Shown piece by piece: positions 44,722 to 52,888 of a stretch of 64,000 nucleotides of DNA. This DNA is from CAVPTL01 sp963794415 (GTDB lineage Bacteria > Actinomycetota > Thermoleophilia > Gaiellales > JAICJC01), in NCBI GenBank assembly GCA_963794415.1, contig CAWCDI010000001.1, forward strand, positions 1,984,001 through 2,048,000, in the 5' to 3' direction. Position numbers and translations under genes: made by a program. Below the pieces are notes generated by a model. That model was not told the DNA's origin. It saw nothing but the letters and a program-made list of their open reading frames with translations, and searched no databases. Each line of letters begins with the position of its first letter. The first letter of the stretch is position 1.

Positions 44722-46491
44722 CTAGACCAATTGGGGGCTAATCGCCGTGCGGCTGATAATCGGGAGCGTCACGTACGAAGGGCGCTCGGCAGAGTGGTGA
44801 ATCTTCTGGCGTGCAACTACCGTCTCGCGCGCGTGCGCGAAGTCATCCCCGGTGTTGGGATTACGGTCGTAGCGATTGAAGCAGCTGCTCGTCACCTCGA
44901 GTCGTACCCGGTGACCGGCCGGCACCACGTAGCTGGTCGCGAACATGTCGATGGCGTAGGTGTAGATTCGGCCCGGCTCGATCAGCGACGGCTCTGCGTC
45001 GATGTCACGGCGGCGCGCCCGCACGATCCCGTCGGCGATCAGGTTCACGCGATCGTCGGCCAGCACCTCGCAGAGCGACACGACGAAGTCGGTGTCCACC
45101 GCGCTCGAGGCGGCGTTGAGCGTGGCCGAGATCCGGCCGGTGATCTCGAGGGCCTCCTCGAGCACGGCGGTGGTGTACACCAGGACGTCCGGCCGATCCT
45201 CGACCTCCCCGCGGTCGCCCATGTCGTTGCAGATGGCCCAGCAGTTCATCGCCAGCGTGTCGGCCACGGGATCCTGCGGGTCGTAGTCATAGACGTCGGC
45301 CGGCTCATCCCCTGGGACGGCTGCCGACAGCGTGCCATCGCCTGCGCGGGTCGCCGCAGCGCCAGCCGAGTGCAGGTAGAGGCGCGTGTCGATCGCATAG
45401 CACGGAGGCCACTCGTGGAGCGTGCGCCAGCGGTTGTCACCGATGGTGAAGATCTCGATCTGGCCATCGGCGCCGTAGCCGTTCTCGATCTCCATCAGGT
45501 AGCGGTCGAAGAACGCCTGGTAGGTGTCCCAGCGCTTCAAAGCCGTCTCGCCCACGTAGACGATGCCAACCTTGTCGGTGGAGTCGCCCGACCCGTAGTG
45601 ATCCCACGGGCCCATGAGCAGATGGGTGTGTCGCGCCGGCAGGTTCCGCGCGTTGATCATCTGCCACTCGTCCACCGACGGGCCCGAGAACACGTCGTAC
45701 CAGCCGCCCCACACGAGGGTCGGGACGCGTACCTTGTCGAGGGCGATCTCGCGCATCGATCGGTACTTCCAGAACTCGTCGCGCAGCGGGTGCTCGAGCA
45801 GCTCGCGCAGGTAGGGCACGTCCAGGCCGGCAGACTCGGCGATCTCGATCAGCGGTAGGTGCCAGGGATCCACTACCGACGCATCGACCCAGCCCTGCTC
45901 GGTCATCGAGATCGCCCAGTTGCCCACCGTGTTGAACGCAAAGGCGCCGCCGCGGTAGGAGTGGCTGTAGCGGTCGAGCGCGATGTCGCCGGGGGCGATC
46001 GCACGAAGCGCCGGATGCCCGCCCACCGCACCGCAGTAGGACGTCCAACCGTAGTAGGACTCGCCCCACATGCCCACGCGGCCGTCCGACCACTCCTGCT
46101 TAGCCAGCCAGTCGATGGCGTCGTAGGTGTCGTCGATCTCGTTGACGAGCGGCTCGAACTCGCCCTCGGACGAGAACTTGCCGCGCACGTCCTGCACCAC
46201 GCACGCATAGCCCTTGCGCGCAAACCACGCCGCCGTCACGCCCATGCCGGCGTAGTCCTCGGTCTTGCCGTACGGCAGCCGGATCATCACCGCGGGCGCC
46301 GGGGTGAGGCCGCGCGGCAGGTAGACGTCGGTGCCGAGCCGTACGCCGTCGCGCATGAGCACCATCACGTCGGAGATGAGCTCGAACCCGTCACAGCGGT
46401 CGGGCGTGCTGGAGGCAGGCGCCCAGTCGGCCGGCGCGACCAGCTCGACCGGGTGCGGGCCGTGGCCGCCGTGGCGGTCGGATGTGCTCAT
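44722..46491 (-). CDS. CocE/NonD-family alpha/beta hydrolase
   Basis: 589 aa of the X-Pro dipeptidyl-peptidase/CocE family. The nucleophile is in GMWGESYYGWTS (Ser about 145); GTDVYLPRG, RLPYGKTEDY and VVQDVRGKFSSEGEF match the family N-terminus, and the C-terminal jelly-roll (AEPSLIEPGRIYTYAI, PAGHRVRLEVTSS) is complete. It would cleave esters or acyl-amides in the cytoplasm; substrate unknown. AAAGGATCGGC precedes the ATG, which overlaps the TetR stop codon (ATGA), so the two are coupled. The regulator and the divergent carboxylesterase make a likely ester- or amide-degradation unit under TetR control (inference). Confidence 0.92.
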   Translation of the reverse strand: MSTSDRHGGHGPHPVELVAPADWAPASSTPDRCDGFELISDVMVLMRDGVRLGTDVYLPRGLTPAPAVMIRLPYGKTEDYAGMGVTAAWFARKGYACVVQDVRGKFSSEGEFEPLVNEIDDTYDAIDWLAKQEWSDGRVGMWGESYYGWTSYCGAVGGHPALRAIAPGDIALDRYSHSYRGGAFAFNTVGNWAISMTEQGWVDASVVDPWHLPLIEIAESAGLDVPYLRELLEHPLRDEFWKYRSMREIALDKVRVPTLVWGGWYDVFSGPSVDEWQMINARNLPARHTHLLMGPWDHYGSGDSTDKVGIVYVGETALKRWDTYQAFFDRYLMEIENGYGADGQIEIFTIGDNRWRTLHEWPPCYAIDTRLYLHSAGAAATRAGDGTLSAAVPGDEPADVYDYDPQDPVADTLAMNCWAICNDMGDRGEVEDRPDVLVYTTAVLEEALEITGRISATLNAASSAVDTDFVVSLCEVLADDRVNLIADGIVRARRRDIDAEPSLIEPGRIYTYAIDMFATSYVVPAGHRVRLEVTSSCFNRYDRNPNTGDDFAHARETVVARQKIHHSAERPSYVTLPIISRTAISPQLV

Positions 46492-47108
46492 GCCGATCCT
46501 TTCAGATGCAGCTCGACGGCAATCGCTTCGTGCACCAGATCACAGCACTGGGCCCTGGTGGCCATCCCGCTGAGGAGCCGCGGGCCGAGCCCGTCCACCA
46601 GCGCGGTGAGCCGCCAGGCGACCCGGTCGGCGTCGATGCCAGCGCCGATGGCACCGGCCGCCTGGCCCTCGCGCACCACGCCGGCCATCGTGGCGATCCA
46701 CGACAGATAGATCTCCTCGTGCGAGTCGCGAAGGCCCGGCTCGAGGATCGCCCGCGTGGTCATCTCGCGCCAGAGCATCCAGCTCTCGTAGACGCCCGGG
46801 TCGCGGCTGAGGTAGATCACCAGCATGCGCTCGAGCTTCTCGACGGGCGGGTGCCCCTCCCCGGCGATCTGCTCAAGCTCGATGAGCGCATCGTCGGCGT
46901 AGACGAACGCCTCGCGCAACAGCTCGGAGAGCGTGTTGAAGTAGTAGTGAGGCAGCGTGGCAGAGACGCCGGCGGCGGCGGCGACATCGCTCATCCGGAC
47001 GCGGTCGATGCCGCGCTCGGCGATGGCCTGGCAGGCGGCGCGCAGGATCGCCTCGCGCTTTGCCTCGCGCCTTGACGTGGGTGGTTGAGGATCTTTGAGT
47101 CTCGACAC
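46488..47108 (-). CDS. TetR-family transcriptional regulator
   Basis: 206 aa. The N-terminal helix-turn-helix is textbook: AILRAACQAIAERGIDRVRM, SDVAAAAGVSATLPHYYFNT. The rest is the ligand-binding dimerisation domain (MLWREMTTRAILEP, AWRLTALVDGLGPRLL). It should repress its own operon and the divergent esterase until a ligand binds. Start: the GTG at 47108 has GGAG at 8 bases and lies downstream of TATACT (minus strand, 47132-47127); the ATG at 47141 would lie upstream of that -10, although it is the longest frame. Confidence 0.88.
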   Translation of the reverse strand: MSRLKDPQPPTSRREAKREAILRAACQAIAERGIDRVRMSDVAAAAGVSATLPHYYFNTLSELLREAFVYADDALIELEQIAGEGHPPVEKLERMLVIYLSRDPGVYESWMLWREMTTRAILEPGLRDSHEEIYLSWIATMAGVVREGQAAGAIGAGIDADRVAWRLTALVDGLGPRLLSGMATRAQCCDLVHEAIAVELHLKGSA

Positions 47109-47126
47109 AAATCTGCTCCGTGCCCG

Positions 47127-47134
47127 AGTATAGT
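47127..47134. promoter_or_regulatory. divergent -10 elements, TetR and esterase genes
   Basis: AGTATAGT reads TATACT on the minus strand (towards TetR) and TATAGT on the plus strand (towards the esterase). A single repressor bound here could silence both directions. No -35 pairs are obvious. Confidence 0.45.
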
Positions 47135-47187
47135 GGCTCATCCCGTCAGCGACAGCATTGTTTGATCCACGAATGAAAAAGGATGCG

Positions 47188-48756
47188 ATGAGCGACTCTC
47201 ACTCCCCCACGACGACCATCTCGCTCGGCACGGTGAAGGGCGAGCAGAGCGGTGCGGTCATGCGCTTCCTCGGCCTTCCCTACGGCAAGCTGGCAGGCCG
47301 TTTCCTGCCGGTCGCCCCGCCAGACCCGTGGCAGGGCGTACGCGACGCCACAGCCTTCGGGCCCGCATGTCCGCAGGCCCAGGACGAGGTGATCGCAGAC
47401 GGCCTCCCGGCCGGCTTCGACGAGGACTGCTTCTCGCTGAACGTCTGGACCCCGGCGGCCGACGACGGCGCGCGGCCGGTGATGGTGTGGGTGCACGGCG
47501 GCGGGCTCTCGAGCGGGTCGGGCGCCGAGAGCTGGTACCCCGGTGAGACGCTCGCAAAGCGCGGCGACATGGTGATCGTGACCATCAACTACCGCGTGGG
47601 CTGCCTCGGCTGGCTGCACCTGGCAGAGCTCGGCGGCCCAGAGCTCGCCGAGAGCGGCAACCTGGGCCTGCTCGACACCATCGCCGCGCTTCGGTGGGTG
47701 CGCGAGCACATCGCGGCATTCGGCGGCGACCCCGGCCGGGTCACGGTGGCCGGGGAGTCGGCCGGCGGCCTCATGGGCGGGCTCCTGCTGGCGGCCCCCT
47801 CTGCGCGCGGGCTCTTCCACGGGGTGGTGCTGCAAAGCGGCACGGCGGTGTCGTCGTTCACGCCCGAGCGGGCGACCGAGCTCGCGACGCGATTTCTTGA
47901 GCGCGCCGGCGGGGCCACTCCCGCTCAGCTCCAGGCGCTGCCCATCGAGCAGCTCCTGGCCGCCCAGGAGGAGCACATCGCCGAGTTCTTCATCCACGAC
48001 GCGTGGCGGCCGGTGGGGGACGGTGCGGTGCTGCCGGCCCAGCCATTCCAGGCGGTGCTCGACGGCGAGGGCGCCGAGGTGCCCGTGATGGTCGGCCACA
48101 CGCTCGATGAGCTGCGCTACTGGATCGACTACGGGTTTCCCGGCCTCGAGACCGTCGATGTCGCGGATATCGGTGAGTTCCTGGCAGGGGTCGTCGGCAC
48201 CGAGCGGGCAGCTGCCATCGCTGCCGCCTACTCGAGGCTTCGCCCCACCGGCAACCGCGCCGCCACGGCGATCCTCGGCGACTACGCGTTCCGGCTGCCC
48301 GCAACGCTCCTGGCCTCGGCGCTGGCCGCGCGCCAGCCGGTGTTCGCCTACCTGTACGAGTGGCAGTCGCCGGTGCACGACGAGGCCATCGGCGCGCCGC
48401 ATGCCATCGAGCTGCCGTTCCTGTTCAACTACTTCGACGACCCGCTGGTGGAAGCGTTCGTGGGCGAGCACGCCCCGCATGATCTGGCCGTTCAGACGCA
48501 GGACGCGTGGATCGCGTTTTGCCGCAACGGCGACCCCGCGACGGCCAGCCTGCCGAAGTGGCCGCGCTACGACACAGCCGACCGGCCCGTGATGGTCTTC
48601 AACCGACCGCCCCGGCTCGAGCTGGATCCGTACGGCGCCGAGCGCATCGCCTGGGGCGAGAATCTGCCCGTGATCAGGCGCGCGACCATCGTCGAGCTCC
48701 TGCAAGTGGCCTCACATGGGAAACACGGTGTAGGTGGCGGCGTCCTCGCCGGCTGA
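47188..48756 (+). CDS. type-B carboxylesterase/lipase
   Basis: 522-aa alpha/beta hydrolase of the esterase-lipase type B family. Oxyanion HGGG (103-106), nucleophile elbow VAGESAGGLMGG (Ser about 191), the conserved EDCFSLNVWTP and GAPHAIELPFLFNYF containing the catalytic His; the acid is in the DELRYW region. It would hydrolyse carboxylic esters in the cytoplasm (no signal peptide). The ATG at 47188 follows AAAGGATGCG; an ATG at 47173 lies just upstream in frame. Divergent from the TetR/CocE operon. Confidence 0.92.
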   Translation: MSDSHSPTTTISLGTVKGEQSGAVMRFLGLPYGKLAGRFLPVAPPDPWQGVRDATAFGPACPQAQDEVIADGLPAGFDEDCFSLNVWTPAADDGARPVMVWVHGGGLSSGSGAESWYPGETLAKRGDMVIVTINYRVGCLGWLHLAELGGPELAESGNLGLLDTIAALRWVREHIAAFGGDPGRVTVAGESAGGLMGGLLLAAPSARGLFHGVVLQSGTAVSSFTPERATELATRFLERAGGATPAQLQALPIEQLLAAQEEHIAEFFIHDAWRPVGDGAVLPAQPFQAVLDGEGAEVPVMVGHTLDELRYWIDYGFPGLETVDVADIGEFLAGVVGTERAAAIAAAYSRLRPTGNRAATAILGDYAFRLPATLLASALAARQPVFAYLYEWQSPVHDEAIGAPHAIELPFLFNYFDDPLVEAFVGEHAPHDLAVQTQDAWIAFCRNGDPATASLPKWPRYDTADRPVMVFNRPPRLELDPYGAERIAWGENLPVIRRATIVELLQVASHGKHGVGGGVLAG

Positions 48757-49390
48757 GATCTGCCGAATCGCGGTGCCGAGCGCGTGCACCAGGCCATCCG
48801 AGAGTGCAGCGGCGCGCATCGGCTGGGAGGTCGTGCAGGGCGCAATGAACGACCTTAGCCGCGGTAGCGCCCGCGACCCCAAGCGCGTAGCCGCTCGGGG
48901 TCCCGATACTTGGGTTCTCATGATGGTCGGCGGGAACACGGTGAACGGTGGTGTCCTCGCGCTCACGGCCTGGCACAGTGGGGCAACGTTTGGGTGAGCT
49001 ATCGATCGATGAAGAGGCAGCGCGCCGATCGGGGCTACTGATGAACGCCGCTCTCAAAGTCCTGGCGCTGGTGCTGATCATGGCCACGGAGGTCGTAGTG
49101 ATGTACGGGTTGGCGTGCCGGTCGGGCGATCGATCTGGGCGCTTTTGATGGCTACGGCGACCACAAACAGCTCCTCGCTGACCTGCCGGAACCGCAAGCG
49201 CGGTTCCAGGTCGTTCCACGGCGTTATTCCGCCGATCCACCTCCCGTCTACGCGCTCTGTCAGCGCGATGACCAGCTCGTCGAAGCCCAACCGCCAACGC
49301 TCGCCTCAGGATCCCGCTGGGGGTCCCCAAACCTCGAACTTTGTCGGTTGGATCTCTACCTCGTCGCCGTGCCACCACGTCAGATTCTCG
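48757..49390. other. no confident gene
   Basis: About 630 bases. The best candidate is a minus-strand frame 49078-49290 starting on TTG (GFDELVIALTERVDGRWIGG, then SEELFVVAVAIK), protein-like for 55 residues but without a ribosome binding site. Remaining frames conflict. Confidence 0.3.
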
Positions 49391-49999
49391 CTACGAGCGA
49401 TTGTTGCAGAGCCAATCCGTCACGACTCCTGCCCACGGCTCCGGCCGCTCGGCATGCAGCCGGTGGCCACCGTCCATCTCACGCAGCACCCACGCAGGAT
49501 GACGCTGCGCGGCGGCGCGCGCAAACGCGATCGGGACGACGTGGTCGCCGGTGCCGTGCACGACCAGCACCGGACACTCGACGGACGCCGCGAGGCGATG
49601 GAACGCTTCGGGGCGAAGCCCGAGGCGCGCCGCCGTGCCGAGCTGTCGCAGGCCGTGGCGGGTCGGTCGCGGGGGTCGGTCGCGCGCGCCGACCTGGCGG
49701 GCATAGGCCAGACGGTGGCTGCCGTAGTCACGGACGGCGCCGGCCGGCGACCGGCCTGCGCGCGAGGGCGGGAAGAAGCTGGAGGTGAGCACCACGGCGG
49801 TGACGCGGCCGGGCATGCGGGCGGCGATGTCGAGCGCGCGCAGGCCGCCGCGGGAGTGGCCGATCAGGACGACCTCGCCGGACGGCGGCACCCGCGTCGT
49901 AACGGTGCCGACGGCAGCGAGCATCGGCGCGGCGGAATCCCACTCTGCGTCCGAACCGCCGATGCCACTCAGGCAGACCACGGTGCGTTCAGCGCGCAT
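49391..49999 (-). CDS. alpha/beta hydrolase
   Basis: 202 aa, short for the fold. RTVVCLSGIGGSDAEWDS gives the first strand and oxyanion loop; VVLIGHSRGGLRALD the nucleophile Ser (about 47 after the start); VLVVHGTGDHVVP the acid Asp and GGHRLHAERP the His. All triad parts are present, but the cap is minimal. Likely a general esterase or thioesterase-like enzyme. Start uncertain: ATG at 49999 or GTG at 50038. Confidence 0.8.
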   Translation of the reverse strand: MRAERTVVCLSGIGGSDAEWDSAAPMLAAVGTVTTRVPPSGEVVLIGHSRGGLRALDIAARMPGRVTAVVLTSSFFPPSRAGRSPAGAVRDYGSHRLAYARQVGARDRPPRPTRHGLRQLGTAARLGLRPEAFHRLAASVECPVLVVHGTGDHVVPIAFARAAAQRHPAWVLREMDGGHRLHAERPEPWAGVVTDWLCNNRS

Positions 50000-50089
50000 G
50001 CCACCAACGGTAGCGGGTGACTGAACGGTGCCAGGCACTTAATATTCGCTGCCCAAACTCCGACGGAGAACATCCCCGGCATTAGCCAG

Positions 50090-50350
50090 TTAGGCTTGGA
50101 CGTCGAGCGGCGTTTGCGAGTCAACCCCGTCGCCCCGAGACGCCTCGTACAGCGCCCATGCCTGCCAAATCGCAAGGTCACGAGTCACGGCACTACCAAT
50201 CAACGGGGCCACGACATCGATCGGCGTCGCGGTCACCACGTATTTCCCCTGCCCGTTCGGCCCCTCGAGGATCACGTCGCAATGGGCTGCGCTGAACAAC
50301 TCCGCGGCCTTTGCGTACGTCAGCTCCGAGTCGCCTTTGGCAAGGCTCAT
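50090..50350 (-). CDS. hypothetical protein, 86 aa
   Basis: Soluble, single-domain, one Cys: TYAKAAELFSAAHCDVILEG, GKYVVTATPIDVVAPLIGSA, AIWQAWALYEASRGD. No family recognised. Weak ribosome binding site before the ATG. Lies upstream of and co-directional with the hydrolase gene (about 90 bases). Confidence 0.55.
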   Translation of the reverse strand: MSLAKGDSELTYAKAAELFSAAHCDVILEGPNGQGKYVVTATPIDVVAPLIGSAVTRDLAIWQAWALYEASRGDGVDSQTPLDVQA

Positions 50351-51293
50351 GACTTCGGTGATAGGTTGGTTTTCCGCTCCGCCGGCTGGCGTTCGGAACT
50401 CACAACAGCGTTAGTCACCACGGTAAGCGTCGAGATTTGCCCCTGCGGTGAGTCGGCAGGGATTTCGGGGGGTGCTTCGGCAGCGATCATTGGTGACCTC
50501 CGGGGGGACGATCCGAGTGGATTCGTCGATGGAGAGTCAGCGAGCTGCCTATGTCCTCGATCGAGGCGGCGGGCGTTCTCTAGGCCCCGAAGGCTAGCCG
50601 CTCACCGACGCGACAGATGTTATGGTTTTGCATGGACTGGACTGGTTCTACAGCGAAGCCGGCCCAGTCCGCGGCCAGCTAGGCCTCGTGGTGCGTGCAA
50701 AACGGAACCCGTCGCCAGCCAGCGCCATCTGGGCGGTACGTCCCGATGGCAGCAACCTGAATCGAACGGGAGCGACCAGCATCGCATGGCTTTCTCGCGG
50801 ATCACACTCTCACGCTTGAGCTGATCGCCGAACGGTTGCTGGATCGTTTATGCCGACGGATCGCCGACCACGTCGAGCATCCTAATCATCCACCCCGATG
50901 GGTCCGGCCGCCGGCAGCTCACCCACCAAGGCCCGCTCGCCAACCAGGATGAGTCGCCCAGCTGGAGTCCCGACGGGACCCGGATCACGTTCACGCGAAC
51001 GGCATGCGTGACCCCGAGCTGCCTCGCCACCACGATGACAGTCGTCGTAATGCGCGCCGATGGTAGCCGCCAGCACTCGCTACGCCACCGCCACCTCGGG
51101 TCATTCCTCGACCCCGTGTGGGGGTCAGCCTGAGCCCCACCAGGTAAACCACGCCACGGTTCATCGATGGATCCGCCGAGCTCCGTCGCGTCCTGGAACC
51201 GCAAGCAGATCACGGTGGTGCCATGGCACCCACAACTTCCTGTGCTCGCCGAGCCAAAGCGGTCTCACGTAGTGATGATCTAGGGTGCCCGAC
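50351..51293. other. gene-poor stretch
   Basis: About 940 bases without a confident gene. A minus-strand frame ending at 50848 (VNVIRVPSGLQLGDSSW, WMIRMLDVVGD) is weakly protein-like. No repeat or RNA found. Confidence 0.35.
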
Positions 51294-51464
51294 ATGACTA
51301 CGCAGCCGAACGTGACTCCCGTTCCCGAACCGGTGGCCCGGCAACCCGAAGCCGATATCCGCGCGGACATCAGACACCGAGACGTCGCACCACTGCGATC
51401 GTGGGCAGAGATGCGCGCCGAAGCCCAAGCCACGACACTAGAACTCCCCCAACGACCCGGGTGA
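51294..51464 (+). CDS. small charged ORF, 56 aa
   Basis: MTTQPNVTPVPEPVARQPEA then RHRDVAPLRSWAEMRAEAQA, an amphipathic charged helix with no family match. TAGGGT lies 7 bases before the ATG, in keeping with the leaderless pattern here; there is no Shine-Dalgarno. Falls between two longer spacer regions. Confidence 0.45.
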   Translation: MTTQPNVTPVPEPVARQPEADIRADIRHRDVAPLRSWAEMRAEAQATTLELPQRPG

Positions 51465-51630
51465 GACACCCCTAAGGCGCTGAATGTCGGGCTAGCTGGA
51501 TCCACCACCACTCTCCGACCGCCGGCGGCCCCCTTCGGCCGGCCGGCCCCATGGAGCGGCTGGGACACTTCGTAGCCTGAGGAGCAGATTTGCTAGGGGA
51601 CATGTTTGTGCCTGACGATAGGGTGGGAGG

Positions 51631-51840
51631 ATGGCTGAGATTGTCTACGTCGCCCACCGAGGCACCCCCGAAGCGGTGTTCCATGCGGTCGGTGAGCCTC
51701 CGTTTGGGAAGCCCAGGATCACCCGGTGCGGGCAGTGGGTCTCGCTGCAGATGCCAGAGACGCAGCGACGGTGGGCGGAGAAGACCGCATCTCCCTGCCC
51801 CATCTGCTACCCACCTACAACATGGCAACCGTCGCTGTGA
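51631..51840 (+). CDS. small zinc-type hypothetical protein, 69 aa
   Basis: Contains ITRCGQWVSLQMPETQRRWA and SPCPICYPPT; three Cys, with a CxxC pair close to the end. The pattern recalls short actinobacterial proteins that end in CPxCYP, of unknown function. GGGTGGGAGG immediately precedes the ATG, rather too close to be ideal. Directly upstream of repeat copy 7. Confidence 0.5.
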   Translation: MAEIVYVAHRGTPEAVFHAVGEPPFGKPRITRCGQWVSLQMPETQRRWAEKTASPCPICYPPTTWQPSL

Positions 51841-51935
51841 ACGCGAACGAGCTGAGCCCCGCCAACATCGCCGACGGACGGACATGATCGAGCCCGAAGC
51901 GGGCTGATCGGCCTTCAACCCCCAGAGGCCGCGTG

Positions 51936-52160
51936 GTGCTGGTCTGCACGACCAGCACACCAGTCTTGAAAACCGGCATCGGGGGTCAACCTCGATCGTG
52001 GGTTCGATCCCACCCCCCGCCGCTCCAAGCCCACGATTCCGCATGGTTGAGCCAAAATCACGGGTTGCCGCCCGACCGCGAGAATACCCCGCGCCCCAGG
52101 CCGGAATCGCGATCCGCGCAACCAGGCCGCACAAACACAGTCACCCAACCATCACCCGAA
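51936..52160 (+). repeat. tRNA-like repeat family, copy 7
   Basis: Full copy with the best 5' hairpin, GTGCTGGTC-tgcac-GACCAGCAC (9-bp perfect stem). The T-arm has a one-base change (GGTTCGATCCCACC) with an extra C. Then CGCATGGTTGAGCC and the complete tail. Confidence 0.88.
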
Positions 52161-52185
52161 CGCCCCCGCCGGACCGGTCGTTGAT

Positions 52186-52359
52186 CTATGGGAGTTCGGG
52201 CGCCCCGATGAGCTCGTGTTCCACGAGGTACATCCGGCGGGTATCGTCCTCCTCGTAGGCAGCGCCCCGGGTCATCTCGGCCTACGCCTCAGTGGCGAAC
52301 ACACCGATCAGCTCAACGGTGTCGTCGCTGGTCTCTTCCCACAACAGATAGACGCGCAT
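52186..52359 (-). pseudogene. 56-residue hypothetical gene with in-frame TAG
   Basis: MRVYLLWEETSDDTVELIGV-FATEA, then TAG (plus-strand 52282-52284), then AEMTRGAAYEEDDTRRMYLV and EHELIGAPELP in the same frame to a real stop. Both halves read as one small protein; a sense codon such as GAG or CAG changed to TAG explains it. No suppressor tRNA is in the window. Confidence 0.5.
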
Positions 52360-52888
52360 GGCGTGATCATCTCACGGCCGACGCCCGAATACCCTGACAA
52401 GCTGCCCAAGTGGCCTCTCCCATCCGTCCAAAGAAGGAACGGCCGCCGGCAGTCGTCCACCGCATACCAAAAGGCAGTAAGCGGCAGCACCAGACCTTCT
52501 CACCTTGGCCTAAAGCCGTCAGGCGACACCCCATCACCCGCGGTGGGCGCCATTCCAGGGGAGACGAACGGTGTCGGGCGGCCGTTGGAGCGCCAGTGAC
52601 GGCACCGACCACCAAACACGGAAGATCATCTCACCGCACAGCCCCCGAGCAGCGGTCCCCTCCGGTCGGAGCCGGCAATCTCCTGGCGCTTGCTAGAAGC
52701 TGCGAATCGAGAGCGTGGCGCCTTCGATTGGTGCGTTGTGGCTATCCGGACGAGGGTGGTTCGATAGCTCGATCCTGCCCACGCCGTGGACGCTGGCGTG
52801 AACGTGGGGTCATAGCCTCGCTGGCAATCCCCTTCCGCATCAGCAGGCGCCTTGCCGCGCGCGCAAATATTGTGCAACACTCCGGCCA
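52360..52888. other. no gene recognised
   Basis: About 530 bases upstream of the LuxR regulator; basic low-complexity frames only. Probably holds the regulator's promoter, not identified. Confidence 0.35.

Noticed and set aside
49078..49290. 70-aa minus-strand gene
   Set aside because: First 55 residues are protein-like but the TTG start has no ribosome binding site and the plus strand is equally open; kept only as a note.
24104..52160. Prophage or integrative element bounded by tRNA att sites
   Set aside because: No integrase, relaxase, capsid or replication gene is present between the copies, and there are seven copies, not two.
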